In this document: piece after piece, positions 9,426-19,383 of the stretch
Layout: every line of letters starts with the position of its first letter
Numbering within the stretch: the stretch's first letter is position 1
Assembly: GCF_018219155.1 (NCBI RefSeq)
Contig: NZ_CP056123.1
Coordinates: 2,861,505 to 2,925,504, forward strand
Direction of reading: 5' to 3'
DNA: 64,000 nucleotides
Source of the DNA: Moritella sp. 24
Lineage (GTDB): Bacteria > Pseudomonadota > Gammaproteobacteria > Enterobacterales > Moritellaceae
Made by a program: the position numbers and the translations under genes
Notes under the pieces: generated by a model
Databases searched by the model: none
Told to the model about the DNA's origin: nothing
What the model saw: only the letters and a program-made list of their open reading frames with translations

Positions 9426-9843
9426 AAATGCTTGCCCAAAGAGTAACTTAGCTAGAAGTTTAGATTACAAACATCAATTCTTCATAAAAAATCAATGAAA
9501 ATTAGATAGTTGCTAGACTTAATTTGCTATGAGTCACGTTTTATTTTCCGGATATAAGAGGTCAGGTGTCGGTCGTTAAACCTATGAGGTGGCATTAGCA
9601 ACTTATACCTTCGCCTTTACCGTGGTGTATTTGTATTTATCCCCCTAAATGGCTTAGAGTAGTCACTCTCTCACGTGTGGTCCTGTCGTATTCGATATAA
9701 TTGGCTATGGCGAGAGTCGACCTTGCCATTTACAAAAGAGGATCAAAACAGCTAAAGAAAAGCACGGAAAAGCGATACAATACTCGAGTTGCGAGATCGC
9801 AGCATGAGATATTCATTCACAGAAAACTTCAAAGTAGTCACAT
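9426..9843. other. 418-base non-coding stretch at start of accessory zone
   Basis: No convincing gene. It holds the first copy of a motif shared with two later gaps (TGGCTTAGAG at 9650-9659, preceded by CCCCCTAAA). An open frame at 9701-9988 overlaps the next gene out of frame and looks accidental. Confidence 0.5.
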
Positions 9844-10338
9844 ATGTCTAAAGATTTTGATTTCATCACAGAATACACCCTCGACAAGCCCTTTTTTGCT
9901 GAGTGTTATGATCAAACTAACCGCCCTGCTAAATTTCCAAAGGCCTATTTTAAAGGAATACTTTTTCTTATTTTTGGTGTGGTTTTAGTGAAGTTTGAGC
10001 TATTACCCAGCGGTTACGTTGGTTGGTTCTTTATTGTTTTGAGTATCATTGAGATGTTCAGTATTTATTTTAAAAGAAGCTGGTGGTTATGGCGACAAAA
10101 GTTCAGCTTAAACTCAGGCAGCAAAGTAGTATTTCAGGGGGACGCTAACGGTGTGAGTTATAAAAACCGTAAAAAAACCCACAATATCGCATGGACTGAA
10201 ATCGACCAACTTCAACAAACCGATTTAGGGTTTATCCTTCATATGGGAAAACAGCGCCAATACGTCAGTAAATCTTGCTTAAGTGATGAAGTGATTACGT
10301 TCATGGTAGAGCAGCACGCAGTATCAAAAATGAACTAA
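9844..10338 (+). CDS. YcxB-like membrane protein
   Basis: 164 residues. Two hydrophobic helices (about 38-55 and 58-76) are separated by a short turn (LLPSGYVGW). The C-terminal soluble domain reads FQGDANGVSYKNRKKTHNIAWTEID and ends YVSKSCLS, in the style of the YcxB domain (N-terminal TM hairpin plus a PH-like beta domain). The function of this family is unknown. It is the first gene of the 9.4-12.8 kb zone of unrelated small genes. Confidence 0.6.
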   Translation: MSKDFDFITEYTLDKPFFAECYDQTNRPAKFPKAYFKGILFLIFGVVLVKFELLPSGYVGWFFIVLSIIEMFSIYFKRSWWLWRQKFSLNSGSKVVFQGDANGVSYKNRKKTHNIAWTEIDQLQQTDLGFILHMGKQRQYVSKSCLSDEVITFMVEQHAVSKMN

Positions 10339-10445
10339 CATCAATGCGTGAAAAATAGAGGTAATACAGCGAATACGGTCAGGCTTTTCATTTTGCTTTG
10401 ATAAAAGTCGTTTAGTTTCTAACTTAGGGTGTAGTGAATGAGAGG

Positions 10446-10476
10446 ATTTAGCTAGCCACATATAGGCTAGCTAAAT
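10446..10476. terminator. Perfect inverted repeat between convergent genes
   Basis: Arms of 12 bases (ATTTAGCTAGCC at 10446-10457 and its complement at 10465-10476) flank a 7-base loop between a plus and a minus gene. No long T-run is present, so termination is likely but not certain. Confidence 0.55.
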
Positions 10477-10499
10477 GATTGTAATGCTAGAAGTAATGT

Positions 10500-10838
10500 T
10501 CAGTCAATTCGGGTAATAAAGGTTTGCTCGTCATCTACAAAAGCCACAAAGCCGCCGTGATAGATAAATACCCGACCACGCCCCTCAACTACGCAGGCAA
10601 GCTGTGGGTTCAAATCTTCTTCGTTATCCTGACTTTGAAAAGTGCCGGTATCGGTGATTACGCCGCTGAGTGTAGGCAAATATCCATAAGTGCGCTTGGT
10701 TTGATCAATCAGGTTTAATTCGCTGGCGGTAGATAAGCAAAAGGGGATCGCACCAGCTTCTTCGATAAATATAGTTTTCAGTTCTTCAAAAGCTGTAATC
10801 ACCAGCCAGTCGATGCCGTTAACATGATGGATAAACAT
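10500..10838 (-). CDS. Hypothetical protein
   Basis: 112 residues, acidic, no signal peptide or TM helix. It begins MFIHHVNGIDWLVITAFEEL and ends in a beta-rich segment (GRVFIYHGGFVAFVDDEQTF). No family is recognised. Its independent orientation, with terminator-like repeats on its 3' side, is typical of orphan accessory genes. The upstream ribosome site is weak (GAGAAACCCT just before ATG). Confidence 0.5.
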   Translation of the reverse strand: MFIHHVNGIDWLVITAFEELKTIFIEEAGAIPFCLSTASELNLIDQTKRTYGYLPTLSGVITDTGTFQSQDNEEDLNPQLACVVEGRGRVFIYHGGFVAFVDDEQTFITRID

Positions 10839-11413
10839 AGGGTTTCTCGGTTATTTTGGTGCGGAGATTTTATCACTATTAGGGAAGAATGTAGTAGAGA
10901 TAACGGCAAGAACTCAACAAAGCCTAATGAAATGGATTTTTATTGCTGCACTGACCAGCGGTGATGTTCTTTTTCCAAGCCAAAGGCGGGATCAGAAAGC
11001 GATTAACTATTCGTACTATCGCTACCTTGGAGTTGAATTAGAAACGTATTGTTACTTTCAGAAGGCACTGATTGTTAGTCGAAAGGAACCCTATTTTGTA
11101 GGGTTCCAATTAACCGCTATTCTGACAAGTTCTTGCCCCAAAGTGGCTTAGAGTGACTGCTCAGCCACAATATATTCATATCGGTTTACCATACATTTTA
11201 TCATGCAAAATTTACCCACTTAGTTGATCATATTTATGCACAAAGAAATGGTTAGACAGGCTGGTTTTATACCGTATTATTGGTATGTTGGTGAAAGCAG
11301 TCTCGATTTGTTAGAAACAGACAATAAAAAATGCTGATATAATGATTATTTTCAATGGTTAACTGATTTGGTGATTCGAGACGTCCTACTATACAGATCT
11401 TAAGGTAACTAAA
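10839..11413. other. 575-base stretch without a convincing gene
   Basis: It contains a perfect 8-bp hairpin (GGAACCCT at 11085-11092 paired with 11100-11107), the second copy of TGGCTTAGAG (11144-11153), and a 33-codon open frame at 11236-11337 (MHKEMVRQAGFIPYYWYVGE...). That frame has no ribosome site I can see and may be the remnant of a lost cassette gene. A 74-codon frame at 10927-11151 runs through the hairpin and is unlikely to be real. Confidence 0.5.
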
Positions 11414-11929
11414 ATGAATATATCAATTGAGTCAATTTCCTTAGAAGACGTTGATTCGCTTTTAGCTTTTGAATTGACTAATCGCTCTTGGTTTGAACAA
11501 CATGTTCCGCCGCGTAATGAATCCTTCTACACTCCGCAAGGTGTGAGAGAGCAGATTTCCGAGTATTTATCACTGCATACCAAAGGTGAGATGTATCCAA
11601 TGCTTATCCGTAGTGATTCTAATGAAATTTGTGGCCGGATAAACGTTCATCGAGTTGAAACTGACACATTTTCTGGTGAGCTAGGTTATCGCATAGGAGA
11701 GCTATTTACCTCCAAAGGTATTGCGTCAAAAGCGGTCGATAAGTTGGTCGCATATTTGATCTCGGAGACTAAGTTGAATTATTTGACAGCAGTGGTTCTA
11801 TGCACCAACTTAGGTTCACAAAAAGTACTTGAACGTAATGGTTTCAGCAAGATTAAGGACATTGCAAATTATTCGAAGCTTAATGGTGAAGTCAAAGATG
11901 CTGTTGAGTATAAGCTACCGTTATCTTAA
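11414..11929 (+). CDS. GNAT N-acetyltransferase, RimJ/RimL type
   Basis: 171 residues with the GNAT fold: an N-terminal ESISLEDVDSLLAFE strand-helix, central LGYRIGELFTSKGIASKAV corresponding to the acetyl-CoA-binding motif A, and LNYLTAVVLCTNLGSQKVLERNGF as motif B. The similarity is to RimJ/RimL-like enzymes that acetylate protein N-termini or small amines; the substrate is unknown. The ribosome site is TTAAGGTAAC. An attC-like site begins at its stop codon, so it is probably the distal end of a captured cassette, though no attC was found upstream of it. Confidence 0.8.
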   Translation: MNISIESISLEDVDSLLAFELTNRSWFEQHVPPRNESFYTPQGVREQISEYLSLHTKGEMYPMLIRSDSNEICGRINVHRVETDTFSGELGYRIGELFTSKGIASKAVDKLVAYLISETKLNYLTAVVLCTNLGSQKVLERNGFSKIKDIANYSKLNGEVKDAVEYKLPLS

Positions 11930-12029
11930 CAACTTACTCAAGCGGACGCGTAACGTTCAGTGGTTTTGGTTTGAAGTTACGTGAGCTTAGCAAAGTTAAT
12001 CGTCAGTGCCGATTAGTACGGCGTTATAA
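11924..12029. other. VCR-like integron attC site (first)
   Basis: The site starts at the acetyltransferase stop with a TTAAC core and ends GGCGTTATAAGG, the ending typical of Vibrio-type repeats. The outer arms are imperfect inverted repeats (AACAACTTACTCAAGCGGAC against AACGCCGTACTAATCGGCAC read from the other end). The centre folds again: CGTAACGTTCA (11948-11958) against TGAAGTTACG. Length is about 106 bases, in the attC range. Confidence 0.75.
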
Positions 12030-12616
12030 GGCTCGAACGAAAAAGGACATTACGTGGAAATTAGGCTAGGAAAATTAACAGATGTAGAAGGTATTACGGA
12101 TATCTTTAACTACTATATCGAGCATACCAATGCTCGCTTTGAAGAATCTCCATTTACGTTGGAAAATCGCCAAAATTGGTTTTCTCAGTTTTCTGGAAAT
12201 CCCAAACATCAACTCTATGTCGCCGTTGCAAATAGAAAACTGCTTGGGTTTGCATGTTCTCAACCATACAGAGATATTTCCGCATTTGGTGATACTGTTG
12301 AAGTAACGGTTTATTTAACCTCAGAAGCTCAAGGGAAAGGTTTAGGTTCTAAACTGTACTCTCAGTTGTTTTCATGTATTTTTACTCACGGTGTTCATCG
12401 AGTATTGTCTGGTGTTGCCCTACCAAACGAAGCATCAATTGTACTGCATAAGCATTTTGGCTTCAGAGAAATTGGTGTGTTCAATGAGTACGCCAAGAAA
12501 AATGGTAAGTACATTAGTTCTATGTGGTTAGAGAAAGAATTAACCGTAAAATCCGCCTTATAATAAGGCGTTTAAGGCGTAATAGTTTAGGTTATTGCTC
12601 ACTACTTAACGCAGCG
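12024..12616 (+). mobile_element. Integron gene cassette carrying a GNAT gene
   Basis: Bounded by the GTT of the first attC (12023) and the GTT of the second (12616), the unit holds one promoterless acetyltransferase gene and its own attC, the defining layout of a cassette. No integrase gene is visible in the window, so this is a cluster of attC sites without integrase or one end of a longer array. Confidence 0.65.
12054..12563 (+). CDS. GNAT N-acetyltransferase, phosphinothricin-acetyltransferase-like
   Basis: 169 residues. It starts with GTG at 12054, six bases after AAAAGGA. It begins IRLGKLTDVEGITDIFNYYI, like Pat/Bar/YncA enzymes, and has the acetyl-CoA loop EAQGKGLGSKLYSQL (about 95-110) and GVALPNEASIVLHKHFGF as motif B. 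Such enzymes acetylate small amines such as phosphinothricin, methionine derivatives or other amino acids. Being a cassette gene, it is probably of foreign origin. Its stop lies inside the 5' arm of the second attC. Confidence 0.82.
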   Translation: MEIRLGKLTDVEGITDIFNYYIEHTNARFEESPFTLENRQNWFSQFSGNPKHQLYVAVANRKLLGFACSQPYRDISAFGDTVEVTVYLTSEAQGKGLGSKLYSQLFSCIFTHGVHRVLSGVALPNEASIVLHKHFGFREIGVFNEYAKKNGKYISSMWLEKELTVKSAL

Positions 12617-12622
12617 TTAATC
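12557..12622. other. Short integron attC site (second)
   Basis: It begins TTATAATAAGGCGTTTAAG, close to the 5' half of Vibrio-type cassette repeats, and ends CTTAACGCAGCGTTAATC. The outer arms pair (GCGTTTAAG against CTTAACGC), leaving a short centre of about 66 bases in total. The first core has AAT where AAC is expected, so the site may be degenerate. Confidence 0.6.
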
Positions 12623-12675
12623 TCAATCTAGCCATACTTTCTGTAATGCGAACTATATCCTTTAAAGCATTAGCC

Positions 12676-12707
12676 CTAAGCCGTTTCTGTCCAGTAATGG
12701 CTTAGAG
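12676..12707. repeat. Inverted repeat with third TGGCTTAGAG copy
   Basis: CTAAGCC (12676-12682) pairs with GGCTTAG (12699-12705) around a 16-base loop. The right arm carries the same TGGCTTAGAG motif found at 9650 and 11144. Confidence 0.5.
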
Positions 12708-12784
12708 CTTATCTAAAATGCAAATCCTCCCCCTTCCCCAACAACACATAATAACTTGCATTTAATTACTAACTAATAGATCAT

Positions 12785-12796
12785 TTGTATAGTCAA
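12785..12796. promoter_or_regulatory. HutC-like operator before hutC
   Basis: TTGTATAGTCAA resembles the HutC palindrome TGTATATACA (two changes in the right half) and lies 32 bases before the hutC start, where autorepression would be expected. Confidence 0.5.
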
Positions 12797-12827
12797 TTAA
12801 AGTTCGAAGTTATTAAGGTTAAACGTT

Positions 12828-13532
12828 ATGAACAGTTCGCCACGCTATATTCAAATTCAGCAATTCATTGAAGACAAAATCAATACGCACGTTTGGATGC
12901 CTGGCAGTAAGATCCCCACAGAACTCGAATTAACCAAACAGTTTGATGTCAGCCGCATGACAGTGAACAAAGCAATTCGTGACCTAGTGAATAAAGGTTT
13001 ATTAGAACGGACACCACGCTTAGGCACGTTCGTCTGCCACAAAAAAGCGGAATCATCACTTAATCACATTCGTAATATTGCCGATGAAATAAGCCAGCGC
13101 GGTAAAACCTACAGCAACAAAATATTAAGTCAGTTAACCATTCGAGCTGATGACGAAATTGCGATGCGATTAGGCGTTAAGCTTGAAACGCCTGTCTTCT
13201 TCAGTGAAATCATTCACTTTGAAGACGATATAGCACTACAACTTGAACAGCGTTGGGTTAACCCACAGTTTTCACCTGACTACATAAAGCAAGATTTTAC
13301 CTTAGCGACACCCAATGAATACCTCACTAAAAACTGTCCATTGAGTTCAATTGAACATACCGTAGAGGCTGTCATTGCAGCAGAAGATATTCAAGCACAC
13401 CTGAATTTATCAGCATTACAGCCTTGTTTACTGCTTAACCGTCGCACATGGAGCAAACAAGATCTCATCAGTGTTGCTCTACTTTACCACCCAGCAGATA
13501 AATACAAATTAAGCTTAAAAGCTGAAGTTTAA
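12828..13532 (+). CDS. hutC: Histidine utilization repressor HutC (GntR family)
   Basis: 234 residues. An N-terminal GntR winged helix (about 5-70: QFIEDKINTHVWMPGSKIPTE, then VSRMTVNKAIRDLVNKGLLERTPRLGTFV) precedes a UTRA ligand-binding domain (about 90-230, with LEQRWVNPQFSPDY and LNRRTWS). HutC represses hut genes until urocanate binds. It is the first gene of the hut locus, separated from hutI by 218 bases holding a palindromic operator. Confidence 0.92.
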   Translation: MNSSPRYIQIQQFIEDKINTHVWMPGSKIPTELELTKQFDVSRMTVNKAIRDLVNKGLLERTPRLGTFVCHKKAESSLNHIRNIADEISQRGKTYSNKILSQLTIRADDEIAMRLGVKLETPVFFSEIIHFEDDIALQLEQRWVNPQFSPDYIKQDFTLATPNEYLTKNCPLSSIEHTVEAVIAAEDIQAHLNLSALQPCLLLNRRTWSKQDLISVALLYHPADKYKLSLKAEV

Positions 13533-13683
13533 CTCTTCCATTCAGACAATTACCCCAAATGATGTGTCGATTTTATAAAGTCGACCATTATCAAAAAAAT
13601 GCCTACACTTTACTCATAAAACCAGCACTTAGTCACAATAAAATAATTTAAAACTTGCCTCCTACGTCTTAATTGTCTATTTA

Positions 13684-13698
13684 TTTGTATATACATTT
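13684..13698. promoter_or_regulatory. HutC operator before hutI
   Basis: The perfect palindrome TGTATATACA (13686-13695), inside TTTGTATATACATTT, matches the HutC-binding core known from Pseudomonas. It lies about 55 bases before hutI, consistent with urocanate-relieved repression of hutI-hutG-hutU-hutH. Confidence 0.7.
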
Positions 13699-13750
13699 AA
13701 TTTGGTGTTTATATCACCTTTCTATTTCAATCTAAAAACGTGAGATTCTG

Positions 13751-14962
13751 ATGAGTTTACTGCTAACAAATGTAACGATTGTATCTATGGATCAAAGTGA
13801 TTCAGATTACCAAGCACAGCCGAATTGTTATATTGCAATTGAGCACGGTAAGATCGTTCAAATTGGTTCTATGCAGCAGTGTCCACCAGCAAGCGATACA
13901 CAAACCATTGATTGCCAACATCGCCTTATTACCCCGGGTCTTATTGACTCTCATACCCATCTGGTATTTGCAGGTAATCGTGCCAAAGAGTTTGAGCAAC
14001 GCTTAACAGGTGTACCATACGAAACGATTGCCAAACAAGGCGGTGGTATTCTATCAACGGTAAACGCAACACGCATCGCAACAGAATCAGAGTTGGTTGA
14101 ACTCGCACTTAAACGTTTATCGTCACTCACCGCAGATGGCGTAACCACAGTTGAAATCAAATCAGGTTATGGCTTAACACTTGAAGATGAATTGAAAATG
14201 CTGCGCGCTGCAAAGCAATTAGAGCAGCATGCAAACATCAAGGTATCAACAACACTACTTGCCGCCCATGCTGTTCCACCAGAATATAAAGGTAATGCTG
14301 ATAGCTATATCCGTTATGTGTGTGACGAAATCATTCCTGCTGCGGTTACCGCTAAGCTTGTGGATGCGGTTGATGTATTTTGTGAAGGCATAGGCTTTAA
14401 TTTAGCGCAAACACAAGCCGTGTTCGAAACTGCGTTATCTTACGGTTTAAACATTAAAGGTCATACCGAGCAATTAAGTAATCTTGGCGGTAGTGAACTG
14501 GCAGCCAAAATGGGCGCGACCTCGGTTGATCATATTGAATACCTTGATGAACAAGGTGTAAAAGCACTTGCCGAACATGGCACTGTCGCGACGCTATTAC
14601 CCGGCGCATTTTACTTTTTAAGAGAAACTCAATGTCCGCCCATTGAATTATTGCGTCAGCATAACGTGCCAATGGCATTAGCAACCGATTTCAACCCCGG
14701 CACCTCCCCTATCGCATCCTTAACTATGATGATGAATATGGGCTGTACCCTATTTAGATTAACCCCAGAAGAAGCCTTGCGTGGTGTCACCTGTAACGCA
14801 GCAAAGGCGTTGGGATTACAAGGTTCTCGCGGTCAAATACGTGTTGGCTATGATGCAGATCTATCAATCTGGAATATCGAACACCCTGCACAGTTGGCTT
14901 ATGAAGTAGGTACACCAAGATTACACGCTCGCATCGTTAACGGGGTGCTTTGTCATGACTAA
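13751..14962 (+). CDS. hutI: Imidazolonepropionase HutI
   Basis: 403 residues, the normal length. It is an amidohydrolase-superfamily enzyme: metal-binding HTH in [14 protein letters not shown] (about 70-83), [10 protein letters not shown], further ligands in [10 protein letters not shown] and GHTEQL, and the Asp in [11 protein letters not shown]. It hydrolyses 4-imidazolone-5-propanoate to N-formimidoyl-L-glutamate, step three of histidine degradation. Its last 8 bases overlap hutG, so the two are translationally coupled. Confidence 0.95.
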   Translation: MSLLLTNVTIVSMDQSDSDYQAQPNCYIAIEHGKIVQIGSMQQCPPASDTQTIDCQHRLITPGLIDSHTHLVFAGNRAKEFEQRLTGVPYETIAKQGGGILSTVNATRIATESELVELALKRLSSLTADGVTTVEIKSGYGLTLEDELKMLRAAKQLEQHANIKVSTTLLAAHAVPPEYKGNADSYIRYVCDEIIPAAVTAKLVDAVDVFCEGIGFNLAQTQAVFETALSYGLNIKGHTEQLSNLGGSELAAKMGATSVDHIEYLDEQGVKALAEHGTVATLLPGAFYFLRETQCPPIELLRQHNVPMALATDFNPGTSPIASLTMMMNMGCTLFRLTPEEALRGVTCNAAKALGLQGSRGQIRVGYDADLSIWNIEHPAQLAYEVGTPRLHARIVNGVLCHD

Positions 14963-16052
14963 ATTCCATGAAGATGAAACAAAAACGCACGTCGCGACGA
15001 ATCCTGATATTTGGCAAGGCCGTATTGACGCTGAAGATGGTGACGCAGGCATGCGATTTCATCAAAAAGTAACCTTAGTAAACACAGACAATCCATTACC
15101 TGAGCAATTAACAAACCAAGCAGGTGTTGTGCTACTCGGTTTTGCGTGTGACGAAGGCGTTAAGCGTAATAAAGGTCGTGTTGGTGCAGTACAAGCACCA
15201 GACCTAATTCGTAAAGCATTAGCAAATACAGCTTGGCATCATGGTTGCCTTGAACGACCAGCCCATTTATTTGATGGCGGTAATATTTACTGTTGTGATA
15301 CTGATTTAGCGAGCAGCCAAAAAGAACTGGCCAATCATGTCGAAGTTGCGCTCAACAAACAAAATAAAGTCATCGTACTCGGCGGTGGACACGAGATAGC
15401 TTGGGGGACATTCCAAGGGTTAGCGCAGCACTTGCAGAATGTAGGCATGAGTAGTGATATAAGTGATATACGTACCGACGTTAACAAACCTAAAATCGGT
15501 ATTATCAACTTCGACGCACACTTTGATTTACGCACCTACTCGCCTGATGATCAGCAATATCCAACAAGCTCTGGCACGCCATTTAATCAAATTTCGCAGC
15601 ACTGCCAACAATTAGGCTGGGATTTTAATTATGCCTGCCTAGGTGTGAGCCGTGCCAGTAATACCCAAGCGCTATTCACCCTTGCCGACCAACTTGGCGT
15701 GCATTATCGCGAAGACCACCAACTGGCCTCTTATCATCTCGCTGATCGAATAGCTGAGTTAAGCGAGTTTATTGAAAACGTCGATTACCTTTATCTCACC
15801 ATAGATATTGATGTGTTCTCTGCCAGCACCGCTCCCGGCGTTAGCGCACCCGCTGCTCGTGGCGTATCCCTTGAAAGTGTCGAAGCTTTATTACAACCAA
15901 TTTTTGATGCTAAAAATACGGCAGGACACAGCAAGTTATTAGTAGCTGATTTAGCTGAATACAATCCCAATTTTGATATAGACAATCAAACCGCGCGACT
16001 TGCAGCACGACTAACGTGGGATATCTCCCGCGCCATGTTCAAGTCGAAATAG
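14955..16052 (+). CDS. hutG: Formimidoylglutamase HutG (arginase family)
   Basis: 365 residues, somewhat longer than the typical 310-330. Arginase-family Mn2+ ligands are visible: GGGHEIAWG (about 140), [10 protein letters not shown] (about 180) and TIDIDVFSA (about 285). It hydrolyses N-formimidoyl-L-glutamate to glutamate and formamide, the final step in the direct hut branch. Extra length lies mainly in an N-terminal region up to [12 protein letters not shown] and in a loop around residues 160-175 ([15 protein letters not shown]). It starts inside the end of hutI. Confidence 0.93.
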   Translation: MTKFHEDETKTHVATNPDIWQGRIDAEDGDAGMRFHQKVTLVNTDNPLPEQLTNQAGVVLLGFACDEGVKRNKGRVGAVQAPDLIRKALANTAWHHGCLERPAHLFDGGNIYCCDTDLASSQKELANHVEVALNKQNKVIVLGGGHEIAWGTFQGLAQHLQNVGMSSDISDIRTDVNKPKIGIINFDAHFDLRTYSPDDQQYPTSSGTPFNQISQHCQQLGWDFNYACLGVSRASNTQALFTLADQLGVHYREDHQLASYHLADRIAELSEFIENVDYLYLTIDIDVFSASTAPGVSAPAARGVSLESVEALLQPIFDAKNTAGHSKLLVADLAEYNPNFDIDNQTARLAARLTWDISRAMFKSK

Positions 16053-16099
16053 AAATCGAATTTAATCAAATAAGTAAGCAAAGTGAAAAGGAAATCATA

Positions 16100-17770
16100 A
16101 TGACTGATAAACGTTTAGATACGTCTCGTACTATCATTGCCCCTCATGGCACACAGCTCAACACTAAGTCATGGCAGACCGAAGCACCATTACGCATGTT
16201 GATGAACAATCTACACCCAGACGTTGCTGAGCATCCTCACTCATTAGTTGTATACGGTGGTATTGGTCGCGCTGCACGTGACTGGGAGTGTTATGACAAA
16301 ATAGTCGAAGTGCTTAAACGTTTAGAAGATGATGAAACACTGCTTGTACAATCAGGGAAACCTGTAGGCGTATTCAAAACCCACAGCAATGCACCGCGAG
16401 TGTTGATCGCCAACTCCAATCTCGTACCACATTGGGCAAACTGGGAGCACTTCAACAAGCTAGATAAAGAAGGCTTGATGATGTACGGACAAATGACCGC
16501 AGGTTCTTGGATCTACATAGGCTCACAAGGTATTGTGCAAGGTACTTACGAAACATTCGTTGCTATGGCAAAACAGCATTTTGATGGTCAAGCACAAGGT
16601 CGCTGGGTACTCACTGGTGGTTTAGGTGGTATGGGTGGCGCACAACCACTTGCCGCAACTATGGCTGGCTTCTCTATGATTGCCGTTGAATGTGATGAAT
16701 CACGTATCGATTACCGCTTACGTACAGGTTATGTCGATAAAAAGGCAACAACGCTAGATGATGCCTTAGCACTGCTTGCTGAATCAATTGAAAACAAACA
16801 ACCAACCTCGATTGGTCTACTCGGTAATGCTGCCGATATATTCCCTGAATTAGTGAAACGCGGCATTGTGCCCGATTGCACTACGGATCAAACATCTGCC
16901 CATGATCCACTTAACGGCTATCTGCCACAAGGTTGGACCATGGCACACGCAGCAGCAATGCGTAAAGAAGATGAAGCAGCTGTTGTAAAAGCAGCAAAAC
17001 AGTCAATGGCGATCCAAGTTCAAGCTATGTTAGACCTACAAAAAGCAGGCTCTGCCACGGTTGATTACGGTAACAACATTCGCCAAATGGCATTAGAAGA
17101 AGGCGTAGAAAATGCGTTTGATTTCCCGGGCTTTGTTCCGGCTTATATACGTCCTTTATTCTGCGAAGGCATAGGTCCTTTCCGTTGGGCAGCCTTGTCT
17201 GGCGATCCAGAAGATATCTACAAAACAGATCAAAAAGTAAAAGAGCTGATCCCTGATAACCCACAACTGCATAACTGGCTAGACATGGCGCGCGAACGTA
17301 TTCAGTTCCAAGGTTTGCCAGCGCGTATTTGTTGGGTTGGTTTAAAAGACCGTCAGCGTCTGGGTTTAGCTTTCAATGAAATGGTGAAAAATGGCGAACT
17401 GAAAGCACCGATTGTGATTGGTCGTGATCATCTTGACTCAGGTTCAGTTGCCAGCCCTAACCGTGAAACGGAAGGCATGATGGATGGCTCAGATGCCGTA
17501 TCAGATTGGCCACTGTTAAACGCCCTACTTAATACAGCAAGTGGCGCGACTTGGGTATCACTGCACCATGGCGGCGGTGTTGGTATGGGCTTCTCTCAAC
17601 ATTCAGGCATGGTCGTATTATGTGACGGCACAGATGATGCCTATGAACGTGTTGGTCGTGTTTTACATAATGACCCAGCAACTGGTGTGATGCGTCACGC
17701 AGATGCTGGTTATGACATTGCAAAAGACTGTGCCAAAGAGCAAAATTTAGACCTGCCAATGCTGAAATAA
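16100..17770 (+). CDS. hutU: Urocanate hydratase HutU
   Basis: 556 residues from the ATG at 16100, which has AAAGGAAATC upstream; an in-frame ATG at 16016 lies inside hutG and is not used. Landmarks are [14 protein letters not shown] near 52, the NAD+-binding glycine run [10 protein letters not shown] near 176, [12 protein letters not shown] near 410 and [13 protein letters not shown] near 490. The enzyme uses tightly bound NAD+ as electrophile and converts urocanate to imidazolonepropionate. It lies 47 bases after hutG in the same operon. Confidence 0.95.
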   Translation: MTDKRLDTSRTIIAPHGTQLNTKSWQTEAPLRMLMNNLHPDVAEHPHSLVVYGGIGRAARDWECYDKIVEVLKRLEDDETLLVQSGKPVGVFKTHSNAPRVLIANSNLVPHWANWEHFNKLDKEGLMMYGQMTAGSWIYIGSQGIVQGTYETFVAMAKQHFDGQAQGRWVLTGGLGGMGGAQPLAATMAGFSMIAVECDESRIDYRLRTGYVDKKATTLDDALALLAESIENKQPTSIGLLGNAADIFPELVKRGIVPDCTTDQTSAHDPLNGYLPQGWTMAHAAAMRKEDEAAVVKAAKQSMAIQVQAMLDLQKAGSATVDYGNNIRQMALEEGVENAFDFPGFVPAYIRPLFCEGIGPFRWAALSGDPEDIYKTDQKVKELIPDNPQLHNWLDMARERIQFQGLPARICWVGLKDRQRLGLAFNEMVKNGELKAPIVIGRDHLDSGSVASPNRETEGMMDGSDAVSDWPLLNALLNTASGATWVSLHHGGGVGMGFSQHSGMVVLCDGTDDAYERVGRVLHNDPATGVMRHADAGYDIAKDCAKEQNLDLPMLK

Positions 17771-17797
17771 TGGATATCAATAATCGTGGAGAACTAC

Positions 17798-19336
17798 ATG
17801 TACCAACTCACAATTAAGCCAGGATTACTGACACTGGCACAACTTCGTCAAATTAGTCGTTCACCCGTACAGGTGTCACTTGATCCAAGCTGCTATGACG
17901 ATATTCATGCCAGCACTCAAATCGTTAATAACGTCATTGCCGAGGATCGTGTCGCTTACGGTATCAATACTGGCTTCGGCCTATTGGCTAACACCCGTAT
18001 CGCCCCCGAAGATTTGGAAACACTGCAACGTAGTATCGTGTTATCCCATGCCGCTGGTATTGGCGAGTTCATGAATGATGAAACCGTACGCATGATGATG
18101 GTGCTTAAAATCAATAGTCTCGCACGCGGTTTCTCTGGTATCCGTTTATCGGTTATTGAAGCGCTAATGCAATTAGTTAACGCCGAAGTTTACCCGTGCG
18201 TACCTAAAAAAGGCTCAGTAGGTGCATCAGGTGATCTTGCCCCGCTTGCCCACATGAGTACGGTATTATTAGGTGAAGGTGAAGCCCGACATCAAGGCAA
18301 AATCATTTCGGGTGAAGAAGCGTTAGCTATCGCAGGTATGCAGAAAATTACCTTAGCACCAAAAGAAGGCTTAGCCTTATTAAACGGTACACAAGCATCC
18401 ACAGCATTTGGTCTTGAAGGGTTATTTGCTTCTGAAGATTTATTCGCATCGGCAACCCTATGTGGATCAATGACAGTTGAAGCCGCACTGGGTAGTCGTC
18501 GTCCGTTTGATCCTCGTGTTCATCGTGTGCGTGGTCATCGAACTCAGATGGACTCCGCCACTATGTACCGCCATATACTCGGTTTTAGTAGTGAAATAGG
18601 TAATTCACATACCGCATGTGAAAAGGTTCAAGACCCTTATTCATTACGTTGTCAGCCACAAGTCATGGGCGCGTGTTTACAGCAGATCCGTAATGCCGCT
18701 GAAATATTTGAAGTCGAAGCCAATTCAGTATCAGATAACCCGTTAGTATTTGCTGACGATGGCGACATTATCTCAGCAGGTAACTTCCACGCCGAACCGA
18801 TTGCAATGGCCAGTGATAACCTTGCGCTTGCGATTGCCGAAATTGGCAGTTTGTCAGAACGTCGTATGGCGCTACTAATCGATAGTAGCTTGAGTAAATT
18901 ACCGCCATTCTTAGTCGACAATGGTGGTGTTAACTCAGGTTTTATGATCGCGCAAGTTACATCCGCTGCATTAGCCAGTGAGAACAAAGCACTTGCTCAC
19001 CCAGCATCGGTTGATAGTTTACCAACATCAGCAAACCAAGAAGATCATGTATCAATGGCTACCTTTGCAGGTCGTCGTTTAAAAGACATGGCTGAAAATA
19101 CGCGTGGTATCTTAGCGGTTGAATTGTTATCTGCAGCGCAAGGGCTTGATTTCAGAGCGCCACTAAAGTCATCTGCAATCATCGAACAAGCAAAAGCTGA
19201 GTTACGTGAGCGAGTCACTTTTTATGATAAAGACCGTTACTTCGCGCCCGATATTGCAAAAGCTAACCAACTCATTCTAGAAGCATCACACAATAAATTT
19301 GTGAATGCCGACATGTTGCCTAGCTTTACAGTTTAA
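17798..19336 (+). CDS. hutH: Histidine ammonia-lyase HutH
   Basis: 512 residues from the ATG at 17798, seven bases after GGAGAA. The autocatalytic MIO cofactor triad Ala-Ser-Gly is seen in [14 protein letters not shown] (about 140-153). Other signatures are [11 protein letters not shown] near 52, [14 protein letters not shown] near 277 and the active-site region [11 protein letters not shown] near 410. It removes ammonia from L-histidine to give urocanate, which also induces the operon through HutC. It is the last hut gene here, 27 bases after hutU. Confidence 0.95.
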   Translation: MYQLTIKPGLLTLAQLRQISRSPVQVSLDPSCYDDIHASTQIVNNVIAEDRVAYGINTGFGLLANTRIAPEDLETLQRSIVLSHAAGIGEFMNDETVRMMMVLKINSLARGFSGIRLSVIEALMQLVNAEVYPCVPKKGSVGASGDLAPLAHMSTVLLGEGEARHQGKIISGEEALAIAGMQKITLAPKEGLALLNGTQASTAFGLEGLFASEDLFASATLCGSMTVEAALGSRRPFDPRVHRVRGHRTQMDSATMYRHILGFSSEIGNSHTACEKVQDPYSLRCQPQVMGACLQQIRNAAEIFEVEANSVSDNPLVFADDGDIISAGNFHAEPIAMASDNLALAIAEIGSLSERRMALLIDSSLSKLPPFLVDNGGVNSGFMIAQVTSAALASENKALAHPASVDSLPTSANQEDHVSMATFAGRRLKDMAENTRGILAVELLSAAQGLDFRAPLKSSAIIEQAKAELRERVTFYDKDRYFAPDIAKANQLILEASHNKFVNADMLPSFTV

Positions 19337-19383
19337 TCATCTCGGGTAGTGAGTATATAAATGTTCGCTGATAATAAACGTAA

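Noticed and set aside
9701-9988. 95-codon plus-strand frame
   Set aside because: Overlaps the YcxB-like gene out of frame for 145 bases and has a low-complexity basic sequence.
10927-11151. 74-codon plus-strand frame
   Set aside because: Crosses a perfect hairpin and a repeated motif, has no ribosome site and no similarity I recognise.
11236-11337. 33-codon open frame (MHKEMVRQAGFIPYYWYVGE...)
   Set aside because: The peptide looks protein-like but has no ribosome site and no family. Kept only as a possible remnant.
13700-13722. CRP site before hutI (TTGGTGTTTATATCACCT)
   Set aside because: It is a palindrome, but the half-sites do not match TGTGA/TCACA when centred.
16016-16099. Extended N-terminus of HutU
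   Set aside because: The extra 28 codons overlap hutG and are not HutU-like; the ATG at 16100 has a proper ribosome site and gives the family length.
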